This document shows, piece after piece, positions 7,549 through 15,346 of a DNA stretch of 64,000 bases. The notes below the pieces were generated by a model. It saw nothing but the letters and a program-made list of their open reading frames with translations, searched no databases and was not told the origin of the DNA. Each line of letters begins with the position of its first letter. Position 1 is the first letter of the stretch. Source of the DNA: DATAOG01 sp963753685. Its GTDB lineage: Bacteria; Pseudomonadota; Alphaproteobacteria; Geminicoccales; Geminicoccaceae. The stretch covers positions 124,001 through 188,000 of the forward strand of contig CAVWDE010000020.1 in the NCBI GenBank assembly GCA_963753685.1. Reading direction: 5' to 3'. A program made the position numbers and the translations under genes.

Positions 7549-8997
7549 ATGCGGGCGTTTGCGGAGTACAAGGACTACGACGGGCTCGGGCTCGCGAAAC
7601 TCGTGCAAAGCGGCGAGGTCACGGCGCACGAGGTGCTCGAGGCAGCGATCGAGCGCATCGAGGCGCTCAATCCGAAGCTCAACGCCGTCGTCACCAAGGT
7701 CTATGACCAGGCGCGCGCCGCGGCCGCCGCCCACGACCAGAAGGCCCCGCTCGCCGGCGTGCCGTTTCTGCTCAAGGACCTGGGCGGCGCCCAGGCGGGC
7801 GTGCCCTTGTCGGCCGGCTCCCGCTTCTTTGCCCATGTCCCGGCGCCGGCCGACGCCGAGATCGTGACCCGGCACAAGCGCGCCGGGCTGATGATCCTCG
7901 GCCGGACCAACACGCCGGAGTTCGGGCTCAGCGCCACGACCGAGCCGGTGCTGTTCGGGCCGACCCGCAATCCCTGGGATCTCTCGCGCACCGCCGGCGG
8001 CTCGAGCGGCGGCTCCGCGGCTGCGGTCGCGGCGCGTCTGGTGCCGGTCGCGCACGCCAGCGATGGCGGCGGCTCGATCCGCATCCCGGCGTCCTGCTGC
8101 GGCCTGTTCGGGCTCAAGGTCACCCGCGGCCGCAACAGCATGGCGCCCTACGCCGGCGAGAGCATCGCCGGCTGCTCGGTCGAGCACGTGGTCTCGATCA
8201 GCGTGCGCGACAGCGCCGCCGTGCTCGACGCCACTGCCGGTCCGGCCACGGGTGACCCGTACTTCGCGCCGCCGCCGGCGCGGCCCTTCCTCGACGAGGT
8301 CGGCGCCGATGCCGGGCGCCTGCGAATCGGGCTCGCGACCCAACCGTTCAACGGCATGCCGGTCGATCCGGTCTGCGTCGACGCCGCCGAGGCGGCCGCC
8401 AGGCTGTGCGAGGAGCTTGGCCACGTGGTCGAGGAGGCGACGCCCGCCTTCGATGCCGTCGGCCTGGACGAGCACTACAATCTGGTGTTCGCGGTCGGCG
8501 CCACCGGCAACATCCGGCTGCGCGCGCGGGCGATCGGGCGCGACCTCAACCCGGCCAAGCTCGAGCGGGTCACCTGGTCGACCATCCAGGAGGCGGATCG
8601 GGTGACCGGCCCGGGCTACGTGCAGAGCGTCAACCGGCTGCATGGCATCAGCCGCGAGATCGCCGCCTTCTTCCGGACCTACGATCTGCTGCTGACGCCC
8701 TGCCTTGCCGAGCCGCCGGTCAAGCTCGGCACAATCGACATGATGAGCGAGGACCTCGCTGCCTACCGCGACCGCTTGTGGCGGTTCACGCCGTTCACCT
8801 ATGCCTTCAACGTCACCGGCCAGCCGGCGATGTCGGTGCCGCTCGCCTGGAGCCCCGCCGTGGGAGCAGATGCGGGCCTGCCGATCGGCGTCCAGTTCGT
8901 CGGTCGCTACGGCGACGAGGCGACGCTGTTCCGGCTCGCGGCGCAGCTCGAGACGGCGCGCCCCTGGGCCGATCGCCGGCCACCCGAGCCGGCCTGA
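7549..8997 (+). CDS. Amidase (amidase signature family)
   Basis: A 482-residue hydrolase with the full Ser-cisSer-Lys triad: Lys76 in FLLKDLGG, the cis-Ser in GGSSGGSAA (150-158), and the nucleophile Ser176 in DGGGSIRIP. Family members split amide bonds of varied substrates or form the GatA subunit of tRNA amidotransferase. Absence of gatB and gatC nearby and the divergent C-terminus argue for a catabolic amidase. A GAGGAGGGGC ribosome site precedes the ATG. It stands alone on this strand between the TauE gene and the secreted barrel protein. Confidence 0.9.
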   Translation: MRAFAEYKDYDGLGLAKLVQSGEVTAHEVLEAAIERIEALNPKLNAVVTKVYDQARAAAAAHDQKAPLAGVPFLLKDLGGAQAGVPLSAGSRFFAHVPAPADAEIVTRHKRAGLMILGRTNTPEFGLSATTEPVLFGPTRNPWDLSRTAGGSSGGSAAAVAARLVPVAHASDGGGSIRIPASCCGLFGLKVTRGRNSMAPYAGESIAGCSVEHVVSISVRDSAAVLDATAGPATGDPYFAPPPARPFLDEVGADAGRLRIGLATQPFNGMPVDPVCVDAAEAAARLCEELGHVVEEATPAFDAVGLDEHYNLVFAVGATGNIRLRARAIGRDLNPAKLERVTWSTIQEADRVTGPGYVQSVNRLHGISREIAAFFRTYDLLLTPCLAEPPVKLGTIDMMSEDLAAYRDRLWRFTPFTYAFNVTGQPAMSVPLAWSPAVGADAGLPIGVQFVGRYGDEATLFRLAAQLETARPWADRRPPEPA

Positions 8998-9142
8998 GCC
9001 CACCAGCGCGCGTCTGACCCGGGAGCCGCTCCCGTCCCGCGCCGCCTGTGTCTTTGGCGCTTGCCCAAGGTCGCGAAGGCGCGCAAATTCGCTCCTCGAC
9101 CAACGGGAGCCTGCAGCTTCCGGCCAAAACGGGGGGATTGCC

Positions 9143-9607
9143 ATGGGATCGAGATTTTGCCTTGCCATGCCTCTCGCCATCGCCGTGCCGCTGCTTGCGC
9201 TTGGCCTGCCGACCGTTCCGGCCGTGGCCGACGAGGTCCAGGAGCTGACCCTGGTGGAGCGGGCGTCGACCGACACCGTCACCGATACTGGCGCCGAGGG
9301 CGACAGCGCGGGTGACATCCTGACCTTCACCAACGAGATCTACGACCAGGCGAACGCGACCAAGGTCGGTGAGGACAACGGCTGGTGCGTGCGCACGGCC
9401 GCGGGCAAGGCCTGGGAATGCTTCTGGACCACGACGTTGAAGGATGGCCAGATCACGGTCGAAGGCCCGTACTACGACGACCGGGATTCCGTGCTGGCGG
9501 TGACCGGCGGCACCGGCGCCTACAACGGCGCGCGCGGCGAGATGACGCTGCACGCCCGCGATGCGGCCGGCAGCGCCTACGACTTCGGCTACCGCCTCCG
9601 GCGCTGA
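9143..9607 (+). CDS. Secreted allene-oxide-cyclase-like beta-barrel protein
   Basis: The ATG at 9143, behind a GGGGGGAT ribosome site, gives 154 residues. Residues 1-30 form a signal peptide (MGSRFCLAMPLAIAVPLL, then PAVADE). The mature part is a lipocalin-like barrel of the allene oxide cyclase/dirigent type: the signature VTGGTGAYNGARGEMTL near the C-terminus is the classic hairpin of that fold, and a WCVRT...WECFW region may form one disulfide. Bacterial members are secreted or periplasmic with unknown ligands; jasmonate synthesis is not implied. Its last 19 bases overlap the convergent Uma2 gene. Confidence 0.75.
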   Translation: MGSRFCLAMPLAIAVPLLALGLPTVPAVADEVQELTLVERASTDTVTDTGAEGDSAGDILTFTNEIYDQANATKVGEDNGWCVRTAAGKAWECFWTTTLKDGQITVEGPYYDDRDSVLAVTGGTGAYNGARGEMTLHARDAAGSAYDFGYRLRR

Positions 9608-10161
9608 CGCCGCGCGGCCCCGGGCTCGGGCTCTTCGAACGGCACGTTGTCGTAGATCATCGCCAGTGGGACCGCGGCGTCGACGCTCTCCAGCTGGAGC
9701 AACGCGTCGCCGATCGCGTCCTCGACGATCCAGCGCGCACCGTCGCGGCGCCAGAGCTGCACCCGCCGCTCGTCCGACCAGACAAACAGGATCTCGGCGA
9801 CCGTAGGCATCGCACGATAGCCGTCGAGCTTGACGTCGCGGTCCTGCCGCCGCGTGGTCGGTGAGAGCACCTCGATGACCAGGCAGGGCTCCGGGATGTC
9901 CCGCGCGCCTGGGGGGATCGGCGTGCAGGTCACGAGGAGATCCGGGACGTAGAAGTGATCCTGGCGATCCGGCCGGACCACCCCGGCGCCGGTGAAAGCC
10001 AGGCAAGGCGGCTGAAGGCGCTGGCCGATAGCCCCGCCCAGGTTGGTGACGATCCTTGCGTGCGCCGGCAATGCGGCCGCCATCGCGACCACCTCGCCGC
10101 CGATCAGCTCGTAGCGGGTGTCGGTGCCGTCGTCCCAGTCCAGGAACTCGTCGAGCGTCAT
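9589..10161 (-). CDS. Uma2 family (DUF820) restriction-endonuclease-like protein
   Basis: 190 residues from the ATG at 10161 (MTLDEFLDWDDG); an in-frame GTG at 10227 would add 22 residues. The Uma2 layout is clear: TRYELIGGEVV near the N-terminus, then PDLLVTC and VIEVLSPTTRRQDRDVKLDGYR, which carry the PD-(D/E)XK-like residues. A short upstream frame with a better ribosome site (AAGGAG) ends by ATGA overlap exactly at this ATG, so translational coupling is possible. Uma2 proteins are abundant in cyanobacteria and some high-G+C bacteria and their role is unsettled; mobile-DNA association is often suggested. It is one of three in this window. Confidence 0.85.
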   Translation of the reverse strand: MTLDEFLDWDDGTDTRYELIGGEVVAMAAALPAHARIVTNLGGAIGQRLQPPCLAFTGAGVVRPDRQDHFYVPDLLVTCTPIPPGARDIPEPCLVIEVLSPTTRRQDRDVKLDGYRAMPTVAEILFVWSDERRVQLWRRDGARWIVEDAIGDALLQLESVDAAVPLAMIYDNVPFEEPEPGAARRQRRRR

Positions 10162-10251
10162 GCGCTGGCGTGGGCGCGGGTGGCCATCGGTCGGCTCCTT
10201 GGCGATCGCTGGTCGCGACCCTAGCACATCGGCAAGGATCGCGTCGTCTGC

Positions 10252-11059
10252 TCAGCCGCTATGGATCCGTTCGGGGGTGAAGCGGTCGAGCTCGAGCAGC
10301 AGGTCGGCGAGCGCGCGGGCGGCGTGCTCGACCAGCTGGCGGCCGCGCTCGGCATCGGCGTCGGTGGCATCGCCGGCGGCGCCCGAAGGATGCAGGTCCT
10401 GCGCCTGCCAGGCGAGCTTGCCGGGGCCGGTCGGCGACAGCAGGCGGTAGCCGTCCGCGCGCATCGTCCGCATCAGCGGCACGAAATTCTGCCGCCAGGT
10501 CCATCTGCACCAGATCCGGGCGCAGGTGGAGCATGATCGAGGTCTCGATCGCGCCGGCGTGGATGCCGTCCTGGACCTCGTCCGCCGCAAACAGACCCTC
10601 CGGGATGCCGGCCGCGTACCAGCTGTAGGCGACCACCAGCATGCCCAGGCGGACCCGCAGATCGCGCGCCACGATCTCCATGACCTGCGGCTGGCCGCCG
10701 TGGCTGTTGAACAGGACGAGCTTGCGGAAGCCGGCGCGCGCGACCGATTCGCCGATCTCGGTCCAGAGCCGGGCCAGCGTCTCGGCCGACAGGGTCAGGG
10801 TGCCCGGGAACGCCAGATGCTCGTCGCTCTTGCCGACCGGCAGCATCGGCAGCGCGCTGACCGGCACCCCATCCGGCAACAGCTCCAGCGCGCGGGCGAG
10901 AATCCCGTGGTTGATACAGGCGTCGGTCGCGACCGGCAGATGCGGCCCGTGCTGCTCGATCGCGCCGACCGGCAGCAGCGCGATCACGCGCGCGGCGTCC
11001 AGCGCCCCAAACTCCACGGTCGTCATGTCCTGCCAGAAGCGGCGCGGCAGTGCGGCCAT
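10252..11059 (-). pseudogene. Creatininase family protein, interrupted by one frameshift
   Basis: The N-terminal 189 residues are intact: metal ligands Glu35, His37 and Asp46 (GAIEQHGPHLPVATDA), His120 (NSHGGQ) and Glu172 (HAGAIETS). After QMDLA the frame turns to Arg-rich nonsense, while the conserved tail (NFVPLMRTMRADGYRLL, then KLAWQAQDLHPSGAAGDAT) continues in the next frame to a stop at 10252. Removing one base in the GCCGCC around 10491-10497 restores a continuous enzyme of about 268 residues. The family hydrolyses cyclic or linear amides such as creatinine or formamide intermediates. Probably functional in the organism if the extra base is an assembly error. It is divergent from ridA. 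Confidence 0.8.
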
Positions 11060-11193
11060 GGGCCAGCTCCCCTTCGATGCGCGTGGCCCTCGTTCTAGCG
11101 CCTTCGGAGCGGGTTGTCCGGGGCTGCCCGGCGATTTGCCGGCGGCCGGTCATCTGTGGCAGAAGCGGGCGCAACCCTCCAGGAGGCCGCCGC

Positions 11194-11583
11194 ATGCTGC
11201 GCCGCATCACGCCCGCCACCATCCACCCGCCATTCGCCAACTACTGCCACGCCACGGAAGTGTCGCCCAACGCGCGCTGGCTCTACCTCTCGGGCCAACT
11301 CGGCATCCGCCCGGACGGCGCCGTCCCGGACCGGTTCGCGGATCAGGCCGAGGCGTGCTTCGCCAATCTGCTGGCGATCCTGGCCGCGGCCGGCATGACC
11401 GCCGCCGATCTGGTCCGCCTCAACACCTACCTGACCGATCCCGCCGACCTTGCTGCCTACATGGCGGTCCGCGACCGGCACGTCGCCGCCCCACCGCCCG
11501 CCTCGACGTTGCTGGTCGTGCAGGCGCTCGCCCGGCCGCAATTCAAGATTGAGATCGAGGCGACAGCTGCCACATATGAATAG
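11194..11583 (+). CDS. RidA family protein (reactive enamine/imine deaminase-like)
   Basis: The ATG at 11194 follows AGGAGG by seven bases and gives 129 residues, the usual RidA size. The family signatures are a YLSGQLG strand, the LVRLNTYLTD segment, and the C-terminal ALARPQFKIEIEA, which holds the arginine and glutamate of the active site. RidA trimers hydrolyse reactive enamines and imines made by pyridoxal-phosphate enzymes. The gene is transcribed away from the creatininase gene across a 134-base shared promoter region, suggesting joint use in nitrogen compound breakdown. A second RidA paralogue follows ilvC at 47.8 kb. Confidence 0.85.
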   Translation: MLRRITPATIHPPFANYCHATEVSPNARWLYLSGQLGIRPDGAVPDRFADQAEACFANLLAILAAAGMTAADLVRLNTYLTDPADLAAYMAVRDRHVAAPPPASTLLVVQALARPQFKIEIEATAATYE

Positions 11584-11682
11584 AGCAACTGTCACGGATG
11601 AGTTGAGATGAGCCCGTCTTCAACGTTGCCTCGACCGCGCTTCGGCGGCACAGTTGAGGCGCGCGGAGGATGGAGGACAACG

Positions 11683-12628
11683 ATGCGAAAAATCGGCTTC
11701 GCCCTTGCCTCTCTCCTGATCCTCGCTCTGCTCCAGGGCCAGGACGGCTGGCTGGCAGTGAGCGCGCTCGCCGCGACCGGCGACACCCTGATCGTGACCG
11801 GCGATGGCGTCAACGTCCGCTACGCGCCGAGCACCACTGCCAAGGTCAGGATGCGCGTCTATCACGACCAGCTGGTCACCGAGCGGGAGCGCCAGGGCGA
11901 CTGGGTGCACGTCGAGATTGCCGGCGGCGACGGCGCCGAGGGTTGGATCCACGCCTCGCTGCTGGTCTCTCCGACCGCCGAGCAACTGGCCCGCGCCCAG
12001 CGGCGGGCAACCGAGCCGCCGCGGGCCGGACTCCCGGAGGTCAAGCCGCCGGCGCCAGCGGACGCCCTCAACCCGGCCCCGGCCGAGTTCGGCAGCGCCC
12101 GCCGGCGCCAGCAACCCGGCCGCGGTCGAGCCGGCACCACCCGCCCCGGCTGTCAAGCCGCCGGCACCGGCAAAGCCGCCGGCCGGCGCTCGCTCGAGCG
12201 ACGCGCCCGCGACCGGCGATACCTCGAGCGCCGCCGCCGCGACCGGCGACAATGCGCCCTCGCTGGGCGAACCCGGAACCAAGGCGCCGCCCGCCGCGGA
12301 GCCCTCCGCGGTCGAGCCGGCGGGCGGCCCGGTCGAGGCCGCCGACGCCGCCGACCTCGCACGTTTCCGCGAGAGCGTCGACTATCTGAACAGCCGCTCG
12401 ACCTCGGTCGCAGGCGTCGATCTGTTCGACGGCGTGCAGGCGGTCGGCGACGGCGTGGTCCAGGTTGGCGCGACCGACGCCTGGTCGACCATCCCGCCCG
12501 GCAGTCAGCAGAGCTACGCCAACACCCTGCTCGACCGCTGGGCGGCGGCGCGCGGCTACAGCGGCCCGGTCAAGGTCCAGATCGTCGACCCCAAGGGCAA
12601 GGTGCTTCTCGAGAGCCAGAAGCCCTGA
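11683..12628 (+). pseudogene. Exported SH3-domain protein, interrupted by one frameshift
   Basis: The start ATG at 11683 follows GGAGGA. Residues 1-30 are a signal peptide. Residues about 35-95 form a bacterial SH3 domain (GDGVNVRYAPSTTAKV, then GDWVHV and EGWIHASLL). A Pro/Ala-rich linker follows; in it, near the CCCC at 12077-12080, the frame changes by one extra base. The other frame then continues the linker (VEPAPPAPAVKPPAPAK) and ends in an ordered domain of about 85 residues (ARFRESVDYLNSRST to the stop at 12628). Corrected length is about 314. Such proteins bind the cell wall in the periplasm; the C-terminal domain is not recognised. Confidence 0.7.
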
Positions 12629-12656
12629 AGGGTGCCGGCGTTTGAGAATGATCAGA

Positions 12657-12670
12657 GCCGCCTGAGCGGC
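12657..12670. terminator. Short GC hairpin between convergent genes
   Basis: GCCGC-ctga-GCGGC lies between the ends of the SH3 gene and the second glutathione transferase gene. It has no T-run, so intrinsic termination is only a possibility. Confidence 0.3.
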
Positions 12671-12677
12671 GGGCGCG

Positions 12678-13370
12678 TCATGGCGATCCGGCGGCCGCCT
12701 GCCGGCCGAGCCCGTCGTGCAGGTCCAGGCAGCGCTCGAACCAGGCCTGGATTGGATCGTCCGCGGTCAGGACCTGAAACGGGCTGATGCAGCGCGCCCA
12801 TTGCAGCCCGCCGAACACCAGATAGTCGGCGTAGCGCGGCCCGTCGCCGCCAAGCCAGGGCGCATCCGTCAGCGTCAGGCGGAGCGGCTGCAGGCTCTTG
12901 CGAAAGTCCTCGACCCGCGACTCGCGCCCGGCCTGGATCGCCTCCAGCGGCCGTCCGAAGCGTTTTTCCCGACTTGCCCGAAAATAGTCCTGATCTTCGG
13001 GGCAGAGGTGCTCCCAGATGTCGGCGATCAGCAGGCCGATCAGCCCGGCGTGCAGCACCGCCGTGCACCAGCTCTGCACGAAGCGGGTGGCCGCGAGGCC
13101 GCCCGCGCCGCCGAACAGCGATGGCCGGTCCGGATAGCGCGCCTCCAGATCCTGAGCGATCGCCCAGCTGTCGACCACCAGCCGCTCGCCGTCCCGGATC
13201 GCCGGCACGGTCTTGACTTGGCCGTCTTCGATCCCGGGGATGTCGATGAACCGGGTCGGCCGCGCCTCGCACGCCAGCCCTTTGTGGGCGAGCGCCATGC
13301 GCGTCCGCCAGCAGTGCGGCGAGAACCGCCGGTCGTCCCGCCCGACCAGGTCATACAGCACGATCGCCAT
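12678..13370 (-). CDS. Glutathione S-transferase family protein (beta-etherase-like N-terminus)
   Basis: 230 residues. The N-terminal thioredoxin-like domain begins MAIVLYDLVGRDD and carries the FSPHCWRTRMALAHKG motif found in LigE/LigF-like beta-etherase and related glutathione transferases, with Ser17 as likely catalytic residue. The cis-proline sits in KTVPAIRDGE and the glutathione Ser in VVDSWAIA. The helical C-domain has DAPWLGGDGPRYADYLVFG, typical of the group. True aryl-ether cleavage cannot be inferred without lignin-pathway neighbours. A ribosome site (AAAGGTGGGAAAG) precedes the ATG. Confidence 0.85.
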   Translation of the reverse strand: MAIVLYDLVGRDDRRFSPHCWRTRMALAHKGLACEARPTRFIDIPGIEDGQVKTVPAIRDGERLVVDSWAIAQDLEARYPDRPSLFGGAGGLAATRFVQSWCTAVLHAGLIGLLIADIWEHLCPEDQDYFRASREKRFGRPLEAIQAGRESRVEDFRKSLQPLRLTLTDAPWLGGDGPRYADYLVFGGLQWARCISPFQVLTADDPIQAWFERCLDLHDGLGRQAAAGSP

Positions 13371-13630
13371 TCTTTCCCACCTTTCAAAGGTTTCTCACGT
13401 CGGGTTCCGGATGGTCATGAGCAGCCCCGACCCGTCAACCCGCAATCGCGTAAACGTTCCTGCGAGCGGCCTTCCAGCTGCTGCCGGCATGGCCACGGCC
13501 CACGTCGCCAGCGATTTATGACGAATTGTTCAGTTGCATCTTCGGCCGGGCTTTGCCATTCCGACAGCGCGGCGACGGCGGCGCGGCGACGCACCGTCGG
13601 CACGTGCTGGGACAGGGAGTGAACCGGACG

Positions 13631-14575
13631 ATGGACAGACTGCTGGCGATCGACGGGCTGGCCAAGCACTTCGGCCCGATTGTCGCGGTCGAGGGCGTGA
13701 GCTTTGCGGTCGAGCGCGGCGAGGTCCTGGGCTTCCTCGGGCCCAACGGCGCCGGCAAGTCGACCACCATGCGCATGATCACCGGCTACCTGGCCCCCGA
13801 CGCCGGCCGGGTCGAGGTCTGCGGCATCGATCTCGCGAGCGACCCGATCGAGGTCCGCAGGCGGATCGGCTACCTGCCCGAGGGTGCCCCCGCCTACGGC
13901 GACATGCGGCCCGCGGGCCTGCTCGATTTCGTCGCCACCCTCAGGCGCTACCCGGCCGCCGAGCGGCGCCAGCGGGTGAATGCCATGATCGAGCGCCTCG
14001 AGCTCGAATTGGTGCTGGAGCAGCCGATCGAGACCCTCTCCAAGGGCTTCAAGCGCCGGGTCGGGCTCGCGGTCGCCCTGCTGCACGACCCCGAGGTCCT
14101 GATCCTGGACGAGCCGACCGATGGCCTCGATCCGAACCAGAAGCACCATGTCCGCACGCTGCTGGGCGACATGGCCAAGGACAAGGCGATCATCATCTCG
14201 ACCCACATCCTGGAGGAGGTCGACGCGCTCTGCACGCGCGCAATCGTGATCGCCAGGGGCAAGATCGTGGCCGATGCCAAGCCCGCCGAGCTCGAGGCGC
14301 GCTCCAGCTACCACCACGCGGTCACGCTCCGCCTGCCGTCCGGCCAGGTCGAGCCCGCCCGAGCAGTCGTCGGCAAGGTCGAGGGCGTGGTCCGGGTCGA
14401 GACCAGCGATCTCGGCGGCGGCATCGGTCAGCTGCTCGCGTTCCCGGATCTCGATGCCGACATCCTCGACCCGGTCTGCCGGGCGGTCGAGCGCGCCGGG
14501 CTCGCGGTCAACGAGGTCTACGTCGAGCGCGGCCGGCTGGACGAGGTGTTCCGCCAGCTGACCCACGCGGCCTGA
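13631..14575 (+). CDS. ABC transporter ATP-binding protein (GldA-like)
   Basis: 314 residues from the ATG at 13631. Walker A is GPNGAGKST (37-45), the ABC signature is LSKGF (136-140), Walker B is VLILDEP (156-162) with the D-loop GLDP, and the switch His is 192. The C-terminal 90 residues form an extra regulatory domain as in gliding/NosF-type ATPases. It energises the permease encoded next (35 bases downstream), and the set with the GldG-like and DUF4340 proteins is the gliding-type ABC cassette that many non-gliding bacteria carry. Function outside Bacteroidota is unknown. Confidence 0.9.
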   Translation: MDRLLAIDGLAKHFGPIVAVEGVSFAVERGEVLGFLGPNGAGKSTTMRMITGYLAPDAGRVEVCGIDLASDPIEVRRRIGYLPEGAPAYGDMRPAGLLDFVATLRRYPAAERRQRVNAMIERLELELVLEQPIETLSKGFKRRVGLAVALLHDPEVLILDEPTDGLDPNQKHHVRTLLGDMAKDKAIIISTHILEEVDALCTRAIVIARGKIVADAKPAELEARSSYHHAVTLRLPSGQVEPARAVVGKVEGVVRVETSDLGGGIGQLLAFPDLDADILDPVCRAVERAGLAVNEVYVERGRLDEVFRQLTHAA

Positions 14576-14609
14576 GGCGGCGGATGCCGGGTCGAGGAGG
14601 GACTCCCTG

Positions 14610-15344
14610 ATGCACGCGATCCTCACCATCGGACGCCGCGAGCTGGTGGCCTATTTCGCCTCGCCGCTCGCCTATGTCTTCATCATCATCTTCCTGGCGC
14701 TGGCCGGCGGGCTGACCTTCTACCTCGGCGCCTGGCTCGAGCACGGCCAGGCCGACCTCCAGGGGTTCTTCAACTGGCATCCCTGGCTCTACCTGTTCCT
14801 GGTGCCGGCGGTCGGCATGCGGCTGTGGGCCGAGGAGCGCAAGACCGGCACGATCGAGTTCCTGATGACCCAGCCGGTGACTACCTTCCAGGCGGTGCTC
14901 GGCAAGTTCCTGGCCGCCTGGCTGTTCGTCGGCATAGCACTCGTGCTGACCTTCCCGCTGTGGCTGACGGTCAACTATCTGGGCAATCCGGACAACGGCG
15001 TGATCCTGGCCGGCTATATCGGCAGCTGGCTGCTGGCGGGCGGCCTGCTCGCGATCAGCGCAGCGATCTCGGCGCTGACCAAGAACCAGGTGATCGCGTT
15101 CGTGCTGGCAGCGGCGATCTGCTTTCTGTTCCTGATGAGCGGGCTCGAGATGGTGCAGGCGTTCTTCCGCGCCTGGGCCCCCGATGCCCTGGTCCAGACG
15201 ATCGCCAACCTCAGCGTCCTGACCAGCTTCAACGGCATCAGCCAGGGCGTGATCGATCTGCGCGATCTCGTGCTGTTCGGCTCGCTGATCGTGAGCGCGC
15301 TGTTCATCAACGTCATCCTGATCGAGCTGAACAAGGGGAGCTGA
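14610..15344 (+). CDS. ABC transporter permease (GldF-like)
   Basis: 244 residues, nearly all hydrophobic, with about six membrane helices (first at about 17-40, LAYVFIIIFLALAGGL). The motif MRLWAEERKTGTIEFLMTQPV after the second helix is the coupling segment shared by ABC-2 permeases such as NosY and GldF. It is the membrane partner of the upstream ATPase. Its stop is three bases before the GldG-like start, so the two are translationally linked. Confidence 0.9.
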   Translation: MHAILTIGRRELVAYFASPLAYVFIIIFLALAGGLTFYLGAWLEHGQADLQGFFNWHPWLYLFLVPAVGMRLWAEERKTGTIEFLMTQPVTTFQAVLGKFLAAWLFVGIALVLTFPLWLTVNYLGNPDNGVILAGYIGSWLLAGGLLAISAAISALTKNQVIAFVLAAAICFLFLMSGLEMVQAFFRAWAPDALVQTIANLSVLTSFNGISQGVIDLRDLVLFGSLIVSALFINVILIELNKGS

Positions 15345-15346
15345 CC

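Noticed and set aside
7549..8997. The amidase as GatA
   Set aside because: No gatB or gatC is adjacent and the C-terminal half is unlike GatA; a catabolic amidase is more likely.
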